Assembly (NCBI RefSeq): GCF_900176365.1
Contig: NZ_FWXY01000015.1
Location: 62,001-126,000, forward strand
DNA: 64,000 nucleotides
Direction: 5' to 3'
DNA from: Desulfocicer vacuolatum DSM 3385
GTDB taxonomy: Bacteria; Desulfobacterota; Desulfobacteria; Desulfobacterales; Desulfobacteraceae
Part shown: piece after piece, positions 28,263-36,553 of the stretch
Layout: every line of letters begins with the position of its first letter
Numbering within the stretch: the first letter of the stretch is position 1
Translations under genes and position numbers: made by a program
The notes under the pieces: model-generated
The model's input: only the letters and a program-made list of their open reading frames with translations
Databases searched by the model: none
What the model was told of the DNA's origin: nothing

Positions 28263-29093
28263 TCAATCATTGCCCCATCGGGAAAACCAGCTCACACTCT
28301 CATTTGTCAGTACGGCAGGGTTCTCCAATGGAATCCAGTGGCCTGCCCCTTTGATCCGGAGATACTGCCAGTCAGCTTCCATGTATTTCTCAGAATTTTT
28401 CATTTGCTCTTCTGTAAGGTAATCATCCCCATCGCTCCAAATACCCAAAACCGGTACACGACATCGGGGCCAGGGTTTTAACAACACATCGAGCAAATTA
28501 GCCCGATACAGATTTATCGATGCCGTCAACCGCCCAGGCCTGGACATTTCCTTGATCACCTCTTCACCTTTTGGGTGACTGGGCATCCATCGCTTAAAAC
28601 CGCCATGAAGTAAATAATATTCTGCCATTCCGGAAGCCTGAAACCAAAGAACATAAAACCCTTTGATGAGCTTTTGGTATAAACCGGCTTTCCCGTAGCT
28701 CTGGGGATGCCCCACGGAAACGGCAAGCAGAGACTTGACCATATCCGGATAAAACAAGGCAAAACACCAGCCAGTGATGGCGCCCCAATCGTGACCCAAT
28801 ACATGAACAGGGCCTTTGATCTCCAACTCATTTAAAAGTCGCGGAATATCATTCACAAGATTTTCAATTTTATAGCAAGCACGTCCCGGGGGAGCATCTG
28901 TTCCGCCAAAGCCTCTCTGATCAAATGCAATGACTTTGTAACCTGCGGCGACCAGATCAGGAACCATTTTCGACCACATTTCCAGATTATCGGGAAAACC
29001 GTGCAACAGCAGCAGCGGGACCCCATGCCCCCGTACAAAAACACGAAAATTCAACTCACCGGCCTTAACAAACCTTATGCCATCTTTCATCAT
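28263..29093 (-). CDS. Alpha/beta hydrolase (epoxide hydrolase-like)
   Basis: This 276-residue protein has the oxyanion motif HGFPDN, the nucleophile elbow LGHDWGAITGW with Asp, and the catalytic histidine in GAGHWIPLENP. The HGFP plus GHDWG combination is that of soluble epoxide hydrolases and related fluoroacetate dehalogenases. It heads a two-gene unit with another Asp-type hydrolase. The upstream region contains a 103-bp MITE-like element and a perfect dyad. Which bond is hydrolysed cannot be told from sequence. Confidence 0.87.
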   Translation of the reverse strand: MMKDGIRFVKAGELNFRVFVRGHGVPLLLLHGFPDNLEMWSKMVPDLVAAGYKVIAFDQRGFGGTDAPPGRACYKIENLVNDIPRLLNELEIKGPVHVLGHDWGAITGWCFALFYPDMVKSLLAVSVGHPQSYGKAGLYQKLIKGFYVLWFQASGMAEYYLLHGGFKRWMPSHPKGEEVIKEMSRPGRLTASINLYRANLLDVLLKPWPRCRVPVLGIWSDGDDYLTEEQMKNSEKYMEADWQYLRIKGAGHWIPLENPAVLTNESVSWFSRWGND

Positions 29094-29142
29094 CGTTTTA
29101 TCACAGTCCTTTATTTTTTACCGAACTCAACCGAGCATCCCA

Positions 29143-29245
29143 AGGGAGTCGGCAATTTTAAATCTACCGTTTATTCGAGGTCTTATCCATGATAAATAAC
29201 AACCAGAGATTGTTAAATGGTAAATCAATAAGCTCTGAGTTTCCA
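29143..29245 (+). mobile_element. 103-bp MITE-like element, left copy
   Basis: It starts AGGGAGTCGGCAATTTT and ends with a degraded inverse of that end (CTCTGAGTTTCC). The first 35 and last 27 bases match the reverse complement of 31298-31400 closely, and both are 103 bp long; the middles differ. The pair brackets the alkylsulfatase-like gene between them. Confidence 0.55.
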
Positions 29246-29250
29246 AGACA

Positions 29251-29292
29251 CCTTAATGAAATAATTTCTTGCAAAAATTTATTTCATTAAGG
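29251..29292. promoter_or_regulatory. Perfect 14-bp dyad after the alkylsulfatase-like gene
   Basis: CCTTAATGAAATAA pairs exactly with TTATTTCATTAAGG across 14 bases. It begins 30 bases after the stop of the upstream minus-strand gene and lies about 158 bases before the start of the hydrolase pair. It may be a terminator without a T run, or an operator; its half-sequence recurs at 25693-25714. Confidence 0.45.
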
Positions 29293-29322
29293 CACTAAAA
29301 GTTGCAAACCTTGGTTGGCTGG

Positions 29323-31140
29323 TTATCCAAATGAATTCAGTACTGCAGATACCTTTTCCTTGTCTCCCTCTATTTTTATGGCCCCTTCGGAAATCGCCCT
29401 GTCAAAATCAGTGATGCCCATCTGAATTTCTGCCCATGTTTTTCGGGTCATGCTGAGGGTACCGTCAACCGCCTTTGGGATGTTGGATGAAACCTCTGCA
29501 ACACCGCGCCGGACATGTACTGCCCATTTGACGTCCATATCATGAAACGCTATCAAGACAATCCCCTGAACATCTGCACTTTTCACGGGATCAATTTTTG
29601 TTTCGAGCAGTTTAACGTAGGAGCCTGCAGCTTTTTTCATCACCCCATCCAGGCTTGGTTTGGCAAAAAGCGAGTGTTTCGGCGGTTTGGTAATATCGAG
29701 CTTACCTTCCAGGTGCAAGGCGTTGGTCAGCAGATAATTCCTTGTCTGTATCCCGGATACGGTGGCCTGGGCCATGGATCGAAGTGCCTGGGCTTTCAGT
29801 TTTTTCGCCGTCAGATATTCCGGATCCACCGCTAAAACATAGGACAGCAGTTTTGCCGTCAAGTTATATTTCTTTTGATCAAAAGCCTCTTGTGCCTTTG
29901 TGACGACCTTGTCCATGCCTCCGGCAAGTTCGATGAACACCTGACCTAATTCCTGGGTGGTAGGTGGATGAAGGTCTGCAGGATCTTCGGCGTACCACCC
30001 CACAAGTCCCCGATATTGGGCTCTGAAGGCGTATTCGTAATCAATATAAGCCGGTATCAATGATTTATGATTGACCAGGTGCTCGGGAAGGCGGATGGTA
30101 TTGACTATCTCTTCAGGGGTCATTCCTTTATTCAGTGCCCGGATGGACTGGTTGTAGACAAATGAAATGTAGTCACGATGAGCCAGCGTTAGATCCCGGG
30201 TTTCATTTTTATTCAAGGTGGGAAGCCCGTGACAGCCGATCAAGTATTGCGGATCCAATTCCCGAATTTTGTCAACACTGCTTATCATTTCCACCGGATC
30301 TCGGTAGAAGGTTCCACGCAAGGTGTAAAGCGGGAATGCCACCGGAGTAACGGCGGCGTTGTGCAAAACCATATCCAACTTTGGAACATGAATGACAAGG
30401 CTGTCCCGTGTATCTGAAGCTGCATGGTAAAAGGTGAAATCCATGCCGTCGATATTAATGGACTGGCCATCCTTTACAGGGGTATTCACCGGTACATGGC
30501 CGCTTAAATTCAGTTTCGGGTCATCAAACAGCGGTTCCTGGGGGACCAGGGCGGCGTCCTCACCCTCCTTGGGAAGGTAGAAGCCAAACTGGATGCCGAT
30601 TCTTCTGAATTGCATGGGGCCTAAAGCACCGACGGTGGATTGCAGGTTATCATCCAGGGCGGGATGCCCGATAACTTTAATTTCTCCAGCGGCCTCTTTA
30701 AGATACTCAGTGGTACCGCCCGTGTAATGATGATGTGAATAAATCACGGCAATAATGGGCTTACTGGAATACTTGCGTATCATCTTCAAGGCTTCTCGGC
30801 CCGATCCGATGTTATTTCCCGTATCCAGGGCCACCAATCCTGTTTCCGTTTCAATAAAGGTAAAATTGGATATGGAGTACCCGGTAATCGTCCAAACGCC
30901 CTTGGTTACCTCTATAACTTTTGCGCCATGGTAATCGCCGCTAAAAAGGAAGTCAGCATAATCTTTATGTACAATGGCCCCGTTTGGAGCCGTTGTCTTG
31001 TAATTGTCAAAGTCTCCCCGGTAAAAAAGGGGGACATCTTTTGCATGACATTGCTGAAATCCACCCCACAGAAATGCAAAAACAGTGAGTATGATAAGAT
31101 AGATCACTCTATTCGGCAATAGTTTCGTCTTTGGGCTCAT
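29323..31140 (-). CDS. Alkylsulfatase-like metallo-beta-lactamase-fold protein, degenerate metal motif
   Basis: This 605-residue protein has a signal peptide (residues 12-33, ending QCHA) and the SdsA1-type order: metallo-beta-lactamase fold, an alkylsulfatase dimerisation region, and a C-terminal SCP2-like domain. It keeps family pieces such as LYTLRGTFYRDP and a late histidine in GCHGLP. The HxHxDH metal motif reads HHHYTG at 136-141, so Asp and the last His are lost. It may not be a typical di-zinc sulfatase. ATG at 31140 is preceded by AAAAGGA; the frame extends further but that part lacks homology. It is bracketed by inverted 103-bp elements. Confidence 0.8.
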   Translation of the reverse strand: MSPKTKLLPNRVIYLIILTVFAFLWGGFQQCHAKDVPLFYRGDFDNYKTTAPNGAIVHKDYADFLFSGDYHGAKVIEVTKGVWTITGYSISNFTFIETETGLVALDTGNNIGSGREALKMIRKYSSKPIIAVIYSHHHYTGGTTEYLKEAAGEIKVIGHPALDDNLQSTVGALGPMQFRRIGIQFGFYLPKEGEDAALVPQEPLFDDPKLNLSGHVPVNTPVKDGQSINIDGMDFTFYHAASDTRDSLVIHVPKLDMVLHNAAVTPVAFPLYTLRGTFYRDPVEMISSVDKIRELDPQYLIGCHGLPTLNKNETRDLTLAHRDYISFVYNQSIRALNKGMTPEEIVNTIRLPEHLVNHKSLIPAYIDYEYAFRAQYRGLVGWYAEDPADLHPPTTQELGQVFIELAGGMDKVVTKAQEAFDQKKYNLTAKLLSYVLAVDPEYLTAKKLKAQALRSMAQATVSGIQTRNYLLTNALHLEGKLDITKPPKHSLFAKPSLDGVMKKAAGSYVKLLETKIDPVKSADVQGIVLIAFHDMDVKWAVHVRRGVAEVSSNIPKAVDGTLSMTRKTWAEIQMGITDFDRAISEGAIKIEGDKEKVSAVLNSFG

Positions 31141-31297
31141 GCTAACTATCCTTTTCAAATTTTGTGCAACGTCAAATCTTAATTTTAGGATAACTGCTCC
31201 TGAACAGGGCAGAGCCACACTGGTCTGGAAGGTGTATCATCCTAAATCTTAGCTTTGACTATGCAGTAGTTTGTTTTAAACCTTTCATTTTCATCTA

Positions 31298-31400
31298 AGG
31301 GAGTCAGATCTTAATTGATTTACCATATACAAAATTTAGACCACCATATTTTGTGAGTGACACATTGGATAAACGGTAAATTGAAAACTGCTGACTCCCT
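31298..31400 (-). mobile_element. 103-bp MITE-like element, right copy (inverted)
   Basis: Perfect 10-base ends AGGGAGTCAG and CTGACTCCCT bound the element. Further in, GATTTACC and GGTAAAT also pair. Its reverse complement aligns at both ends with 29143-29245. It lies between the SDR stop and the alkylsulfatase-like start. Confidence 0.6.
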
Positions 31401-31427
31401 AAAAACCAGCATCAAAATCATGGGGTT

Positions 31428-32201
31428 CTATTTCATTAACAGCCCACCATCAATCAATACCGACTGTCCAGTCATGTAGTCTGAATCACTTGAAGCAAAG
31501 TATGAAACAAGGTTAGCCACATCTTCCGGGATTTGGACCCGACCCAGCGGAATCATCTCCAAAATACTTTTCATGGACGCCCCTTTTTCGGCCCCTGTTG
31601 CCGCATCCATTTTTTCATCGATCTCTTCCCACATGGGGGTTTCCACTATCCCGGGGCAATAAGCATTTACTGTTATGCCATAACCGGCAAGCTCCTTTGC
31701 CAACACCTGTGTCAGGGCGCGTACACTGAATTTACTTGCGCTATAGGTTCCCATTAAAGGCACCCCGGCATGTCCTGCGGCACTGGCCGCGTTAATGATC
31801 TTGCCGCCTCCCCCCTGGGCGATCATCTGGCGGGCAGCAGATTGTGAACACCACAAGACCCCCTTGACATTAATGGCAAATAGTTTGTCAAAGTTACTTT
31901 CACTCACATCAAGCATGGACTCGACCTGCACAATTCCGGCATTGGCCACCATAACGTCAAGTCTGCCAAAGTGCTCAACTGTTTTATCAACCATGGCCTG
32001 AACGTGCTCGGCAACCGCAATGTCCGCTTGCACGGCAATGGCATCCGTCCCCTGTTCTCTTACATCCTTGGCAACGTTCTCGGCCAGTACGCCGTTGATA
32101 TCATTGATTGCCACATTGAAACCATCCCTGGACAACCGCAGGGCGATGGCCTTGCCGATTCCCTGGCCAGCACCGGTTACTAAAGCAATTTTTTTTGTCA
32201 T
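31428..32201 (-). CDS. SDR oxidoreductase, acetoin reductase/2,3-butanediol dehydrogenase-like
   Basis: This 257-residue Rossmann protein has the nucleotide motif TGAGQGIG, NAG at strand 4, and the catalytic Ser/Tyr/Lys (NAAS, then YSASK). Several stretches resemble BudC-type acetoin reductases, notably the start VTGAGQGIGKAIALRL, AYCPGIVETPMWEEID and the end SDSDYMTGQSVLIDGGL. It would interconvert a vicinal hydroxyketone and diol with NAD(H). It is 61 bases after the zinc alcohol dehydrogenase stop, and an acetoin-dehydrogenase-like complex lies in the same block, which supports a diol or acetoin route. Substrate remains inference. Confidence 0.82.
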   Translation of the reverse strand: MTKKIALVTGAGQGIGKAIALRLSRDGFNVAINDINGVLAENVAKDVREQGTDAIAVQADIAVAEHVQAMVDKTVEHFGRLDVMVANAGIVQVESMLDVSESNFDKLFAINVKGVLWCSQSAARQMIAQGGGGKIINAASAAGHAGVPLMGTYSASKFSVRALTQVLAKELAGYGITVNAYCPGIVETPMWEEIDEKMDAATGAEKGASMKSILEMIPLGRVQIPEDVANLVSYFASSDSDYMTGQSVLIDGGLLMK

Positions 32202-32262
32202 TGAAACTCCTTTTTATTCAAAATATCAATCCACTCTAAAACGCCCTGAATCAAGCCATTGT

Positions 32263-33273
32263 CTAAAAATTAACCACTGCTTTCAGGGATTCAGATACTT
32301 TTATCTGGGTCTCAAAGGCATCTTTAATATCGGCCAAGGGAAAGCGATGGGTGATCAGCGGTTTTCGATCGACTTTTTCCGAAGCCATGAGATCAATGGC
32401 GTCTTTGATATCATCCGGGGTATAGGCAAAAAGGCCGTGGATGTCTATGTTCTTGGTAACCAGTTGATTGACATCGACCTTGCAAGCCTTCTCGTAAAGC
32501 GCCACACACACCAATCGACCGGTCTGGGGTTTGGTGATTTCCAGGGCCTGGTTAAGGGTGATTTCCAGACCGGCACATTCAAAAACCATATCCACCTGGG
32601 CGCTGCTCTTAGCGTTATACAAAACACTTTCTTCCCCCTCGCCTTTCATCACTGCGACCACATCTTCATTGGCCACATTAATGGTGCGGTCGGCACCGAA
32701 GGTTTTGGCCATTTTCAGCCGTTTTTCGGACAGATCGCTGACAATTATCTCGCACTGGGGACAAAGAGCCTTTAACACCTGAATACAACCAAGTCCGATC
32801 ATACCTGCCCCGATAATCAATGCCTTTTCGCCGGGTTTCGGATCTGCCCGCCGAACAGCAGATAGTGAAACAGCCAAAGGTTCAGTGGTGGCGGCTTCTT
32901 CATAGCTGACATGATCCGGAAGCTTGAAAACCAGAGGGGCGCCTAAAAGTTCAGGTCCGCATCTACAGTACTCTGCGTATGCGCCAAAGGTTATGCCGGT
33001 TACACGATCACCGATTTGGATCCCTTCCAGATGGGCATCTGCTCCTATCTCTTCAACATTGCCGGCGAATTCGTGACCAAAGAGAACTCCATTATCAGCA
33101 GGGATGCTCATTTCTTTGAACATGCCGGTTTTATAGGTATGTAAATCGGTGCCGCAAATGCCTACTGTCTTGACCTGGATCAACACACCGTCTTGTCCGG
33201 CCGCGGCTTTGGGCATATCAATCACCCTCATATCCCGGTTTCCGTAAAATACAGCCCCTTTCATGAATGTCAT
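32263..33273 (-). CDS. Zinc-dependent alcohol dehydrogenase (MDR), 2,3-butanediol/threonine dehydrogenase-like
   Basis: This 336-residue medium-chain dehydrogenase has the catalytic zinc ligands in GICGTDLH and GHEFAG, the quinone-oxidoreductase-like middle EPLAVSLSAVRR and the cofactor fold IIGAGMIGLG followed by an acidic residue (VSDLSEKR), which suggests NAD. The structural zinc lobe is shortened: after GDRVTG the chain goes to AYAEYCRCG without the usual four spaced cysteines. ATG at 33273 has AGGAGG before it; the longer frame is not supported. It lies next to an acetoin-reductase-like SDR, suggesting vicinal diol or sugar-alcohol oxidation. Confidence 0.85.
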   Translation of the reverse strand: MTFMKGAVFYGNRDMRVIDMPKAAAGQDGVLIQVKTVGICGTDLHTYKTGMFKEMSIPADNGVLFGHEFAGNVEEIGADAHLEGIQIGDRVTGITFGAYAEYCRCGPELLGAPLVFKLPDHVSYEEAATTEPLAVSLSAVRRADPKPGEKALIIGAGMIGLGCIQVLKALCPQCEIIVSDLSEKRLKMAKTFGADRTINVANEDVVAVMKGEGEESVLYNAKSSAQVDMVFECAGLEITLNQALEITKPQTGRLVCVALYEKACKVDVNQLVTKNIDIHGLFAYTPDDIKDAIDLMASEKVDRKPLITHRFPLADIKDAFETQIKVSESLKAVVNF

Positions 33274-33492
33274 ATCGTCCTCCTGTGATCGTTTGTCAAT
33301 ATTCTTGATGGATTCGTTCATTTCTCATACCCCTGAAAACTTTTTTTCCACAATTGAAAGTCAAATACGCAAATATCAGACCATGCCGTCTTGCACACCA
33401 TAGAAGAGATGCCTGACAACAAAACGCGTTTTGTCGTCATATTCAACAGCCAACCTTTTAAATATGGCGGATAATTGATATTTAACAGCAAC

Positions 33493-34536
33493 TCATTTAG
33501 AATACCCCATTTGAGCACGAATTCGTTCAACATCTTCCGCCTCAGGGGGGAATGGGTAGTTTCGGATATCAGGGCCGGGCCGGGAGTTCCCAAATGGCCT
33601 GTTGCAGGCGACTTCACCGTCCCGTCCCTGGCACCCACTGGTACGGAACGCGTCACCGGCATGAATTATTTTTTCCAAGGTTGATTTATCAAGGCCGAAA
33701 TCAATCACCTGGTTCCGGCCGTTGAATGTAAACTGACTGGCTGTGACTTTCTTGCCATCAATAAGATAACGGGCAAGCTGGATTCTTCTGTACTGATCCA
33801 TGGGCGGCGGGTTGTGATCGGCCAAGGGGGAATCCGGCTCTGGATAAAAGGAAAACAAATGGGTACTGCACCCCATGTCACGGGACACCTGAATCACCTC
33901 ACACATTTCCTGTTCGGTTTCTCCCATTCCCACCATAAAGTGGGGCCCAGCATTATTCTCACCAAATACCTGAACAGCATCCGTCATACATTTCCAGTAC
34001 ACATCCCACCGGTGTGGCCCGCCAACGCCTCTGCCCCGATACCGATCAAAAAGCTCCTGGGTGGCCAAGTCAATGGCAATGCCCACTTTATCCACACCGG
34101 CCGCCTTGAGATCCTCAAGATCATTTTTTTTGATCAGGGTGGGGGCCAGAAGCACTGAAACAGGAACATTAAGTTTTGTCAGAAGCCGTTTGGAAATCTC
34201 AAGGGTGTGCTCCACAGCCCTGGCGTGGGTCACCATGGAGATGCAGAACCTTTTGACCCGATCCTTCCGTTCTTCTACTCTGTCAATGATATCTTCCAGG
34301 GGAAAAACGGGCCATTTCACGCGGATAAAGCTTTTGTCATCATAGTTTCCCGGCCGCTCTCCGGACAACCCGCAATATGCACAGCGTGCAGCACACCCAT
34401 CAGAATAGGTGAGAAGCAGATTTATGCAATATAGTCTGGCGTTCCGGTAAAACAGGCCGGGTTCATAACCCAGGGTCATGGCGGCGGCAAGACTGGTTTT
34501 AAGATATGCCGGGCTTTCTTTTATTTCAGTGCTCAA
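33493..34536 (-). CDS. Radical SAM protein, LipS2-like candidate
   Basis: This 347-residue protein has the radical SAM cluster motif CAARCAYC near residue 50, a glycine-rich SAM-binding region (VGIAIDLATQ), and a C-terminal cysteine pair region (TSGCQGRDGEVACNRPFG) that could hold an auxiliary cluster. It lies in a block that also has a second radical SAM gene, a LipT-like flavoprotein, a lipoate ligase and a lipoyl carrier, the gene set reported for the LipS1/LipS2 route of lipoate assembly. The assignment to LipS1/LipS2 rests on that context and overall likeness to biotin/lipoyl synthases. It lies 27 bases after an alkylsulfatase-like gene. Confidence 0.6.
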   Translation of the reverse strand: MSTEIKESPAYLKTSLAAAMTLGYEPGLFYRNARLYCINLLLTYSDGCAARCAYCGLSGERPGNYDDKSFIRVKWPVFPLEDIIDRVEERKDRVKRFCISMVTHARAVEHTLEISKRLLTKLNVPVSVLLAPTLIKKNDLEDLKAAGVDKVGIAIDLATQELFDRYRGRGVGGPHRWDVYWKCMTDAVQVFGENNAGPHFMVGMGETEQEMCEVIQVSRDMGCSTHLFSFYPEPDSPLADHNPPPMDQYRRIQLARYLIDGKKVTASQFTFNGRNQVIDFGLDKSTLEKIIHAGDAFRTSGCQGRDGEVACNRPFGNSRPGPDIRNYPFPPEAEDVERIRAQMGYSK

Positions 34537-34563
34537 TTTACTTTCCCCCTATGGATTCGATTC

Positions 34564-36384
34564 TTAAAAAAGATCAAACAAATTCAACAGGGTCGTTGCC
34601 TCACTGATCCCCCCCTTGATTTTTATCTCATTTTCCGCTACCAACTCCTGTAATTTCATTTCGTTCAGATAAAGCTTCGCCCAAGACTGCCTTCCCAGAC
34701 TCAGAGTGATATCAGCAGGGCGATAATATTCATTCACATCAGGAATATATTCACAAACCCCTTTACGGATATGCAGGGCAAAAACTTTTTCATTATTTTC
34801 TGTAAAATCAAAGGCGAGTACCTTGTCTGTATTCTGGGCTTTGATGGGATCCAGCCTTACCCGATAATAATCAACGAATTTATCAGGACTGGATGCTATC
34901 TGCTCTTTTGTCGGTGGTATGATAACAGGAGCGGGCCCCTCTTTCCGGATGGACCGGGCCTGGGTTAACAGATAGGACCGGGCAATGGAGGATGTGGAAG
35001 AATACGCCATCGTACTCATAATATTTGCTTTTAATGCAAGCGCATCGGCATCATCAGCAGATATCCGCAACAAATAATTAAGCAGTTCAAGGGACCAGGC
35101 ATACTCCTTTTTTTGTTGAGCATCCTTTGCAAGACGGACAACCTTGTCACGTCCGCCCAGTGCCGGAACCAGACGTTCGGCAATATTTTTGGGTGGCAAT
35201 TTAAAAAGTGTGGCAGCATCACCATCCCACCAGCCAAGAGCATAGTTCATAATATACGGTGAAATCCAAGACTGGATACCATAACTTTCAAACAGCCATG
35301 GATGGACTTGAAGATGAGGGGGAACAACAACAAAATCACGTAATTCTTCCGGCCCAAGTCCCTTCAAAATACCACGTAAAGTCTGGTCCAGGATCAGGTT
35401 TAAAAAGTCCATGTAATCCGTCACTAATTGACGTATTTTTTCTTTTCCTTTCAAAGCGACGGCGTGCTGGTTGACTAAAAATTCCGGCTCAAGATCACGC
35501 ATGACAGAAAGGCCTTTTACCCAAATTCTCGGATCTCTGAACTTTGACCCGCGAGGCGTGGCGATATTAGGCATAAATGGCCATACCAAATTATTAAGTA
35601 CCAATTTTTTAGAGGGTATCCATACGGTTGTACAATCATCGGTATCTGACCCCCCTTCGGTAAAAAACTGCAGGTCAATACCTGCAACATTGAGAATCTG
35701 CCCATTTTTCACCGGTGTATTGACAGGCACAAACCCCCTTTCATTAAGTTCAAGGTATAGTCCGTATTTGGCGTCTGGCCCTTCTTTTGGCAAAAACATA
35801 TTTACCTGTTGCATGGCCCTGGCCAATTGTAACGGCTCCAATTCCGGAAAATAACTACCCAAGCCACTGGTCTTCATATTTTCATTGAGATTGGGGTGAC
35901 CTATGATCATAACATCCGATTCACCTTGTATCAGGGCTGAGGTACCCTGTGTATAGTGGGAATGACTGTATATAACCGCCTTAATGGGCTTGTCGGTGAT
36001 TTTCCGAATTTCCTCTCTATAGTGCTTCCCGTCACCGAGGTTTTCACCGGTTTCCCAAACAATCACGCCTTCAGGAGCAATGATAAAGGCGGAATTAACG
36101 ACTTGGTCTGGCATAATATATACACCATCATACAGTTCAAAGATTTCGGTTGTCTGGTACTTGACGGCCTTGGCATTATCAATGGCTGTCTGGTTAACCA
36201 ACGCGCCATTGGATGCCTCACCTAAGGTGACGTCTGCTCCCATGGCGTTATTTAAAGCAGGATCATTAAACCGATGCTTCAAGCCGTCTGATTTTTGGGA
36301 CGCAAAACTATAAGGGGTTGAAATACAGCACAAGGCGAGAACCATTGCCGCAAACAATTTATACATTCTTTTTTTTCCAATCAT
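34564..36384 (-). CDS. Alkylsulfatase-like metallo-beta-lactamase-fold protein, second paralogue
   Basis: This 606-residue protein shares the layout of the one at 29323-31140: signal peptide (residues 7-28), metallo-beta-lactamase fold, dimerisation region and SCP2-like end. Its metal motif reads HSHYTQG at 141-147, so the Asp and third His of HxHxDH are missing here too, while VNQHAVALKG keeps a later His. The LYTLRGA-like segment reads IATPRGSKFRDP. It sits inside the lipoate-assembly gene order, between the two radical SAM genes. The paralogues are clearly diverged, so the motif change is conserved, not a chance mutation. Confidence 0.8.
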   Translation of the reverse strand: MIGKKRMYKLFAAMVLALCCISTPYSFASQKSDGLKHRFNDPALNNAMGADVTLGEASNGALVNQTAIDNAKAVKYQTTEIFELYDGVYIMPDQVVNSAFIIAPEGVIVWETGENLGDGKHYREEIRKITDKPIKAVIYSHSHYTQGTSALIQGESDVMIIGHPNLNENMKTSGLGSYFPELEPLQLARAMQQVNMFLPKEGPDAKYGLYLELNERGFVPVNTPVKNGQILNVAGIDLQFFTEGGSDTDDCTTVWIPSKKLVLNNLVWPFMPNIATPRGSKFRDPRIWVKGLSVMRDLEPEFLVNQHAVALKGKEKIRQLVTDYMDFLNLILDQTLRGILKGLGPEELRDFVVVPPHLQVHPWLFESYGIQSWISPYIMNYALGWWDGDAATLFKLPPKNIAERLVPALGGRDKVVRLAKDAQQKKEYAWSLELLNYLLRISADDADALALKANIMSTMAYSSTSSIARSYLLTQARSIRKEGPAPVIIPPTKEQIASSPDKFVDYYRVRLDPIKAQNTDKVLAFDFTENNEKVFALHIRKGVCEYIPDVNEYYRPADITLSLGRQSWAKLYLNEMKLQELVAENEIKIKGGISEATTLLNLFDLF

Positions 36385-36433
36385 TTATATTGCCTTTTTC
36401 CTTAACGCCAGAGTAATAAGTTCCCATAACATC

Positions 36434-36490
36434 TTGAAATCATCATACCAAACCAAATGGATTTTCAAGACTTAAGCCCGATGATTTCAA
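36434..36490. repeat. Inverted repeat between the radical SAM and alkylsulfatase-like genes
   Basis: TTGAAATCATC and GATGATTTCAA (11 bases, exact) flank a 35-base loop. There is no T run on either side, so a terminator or attenuator role is open. Confidence 0.4.
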
Positions 36491-36553
36491 CGATTTATCC
36501 AAGATTAAAAGCAAACCATGGTGAGTACTTATGACTGACGAGTCCTTAATGAA

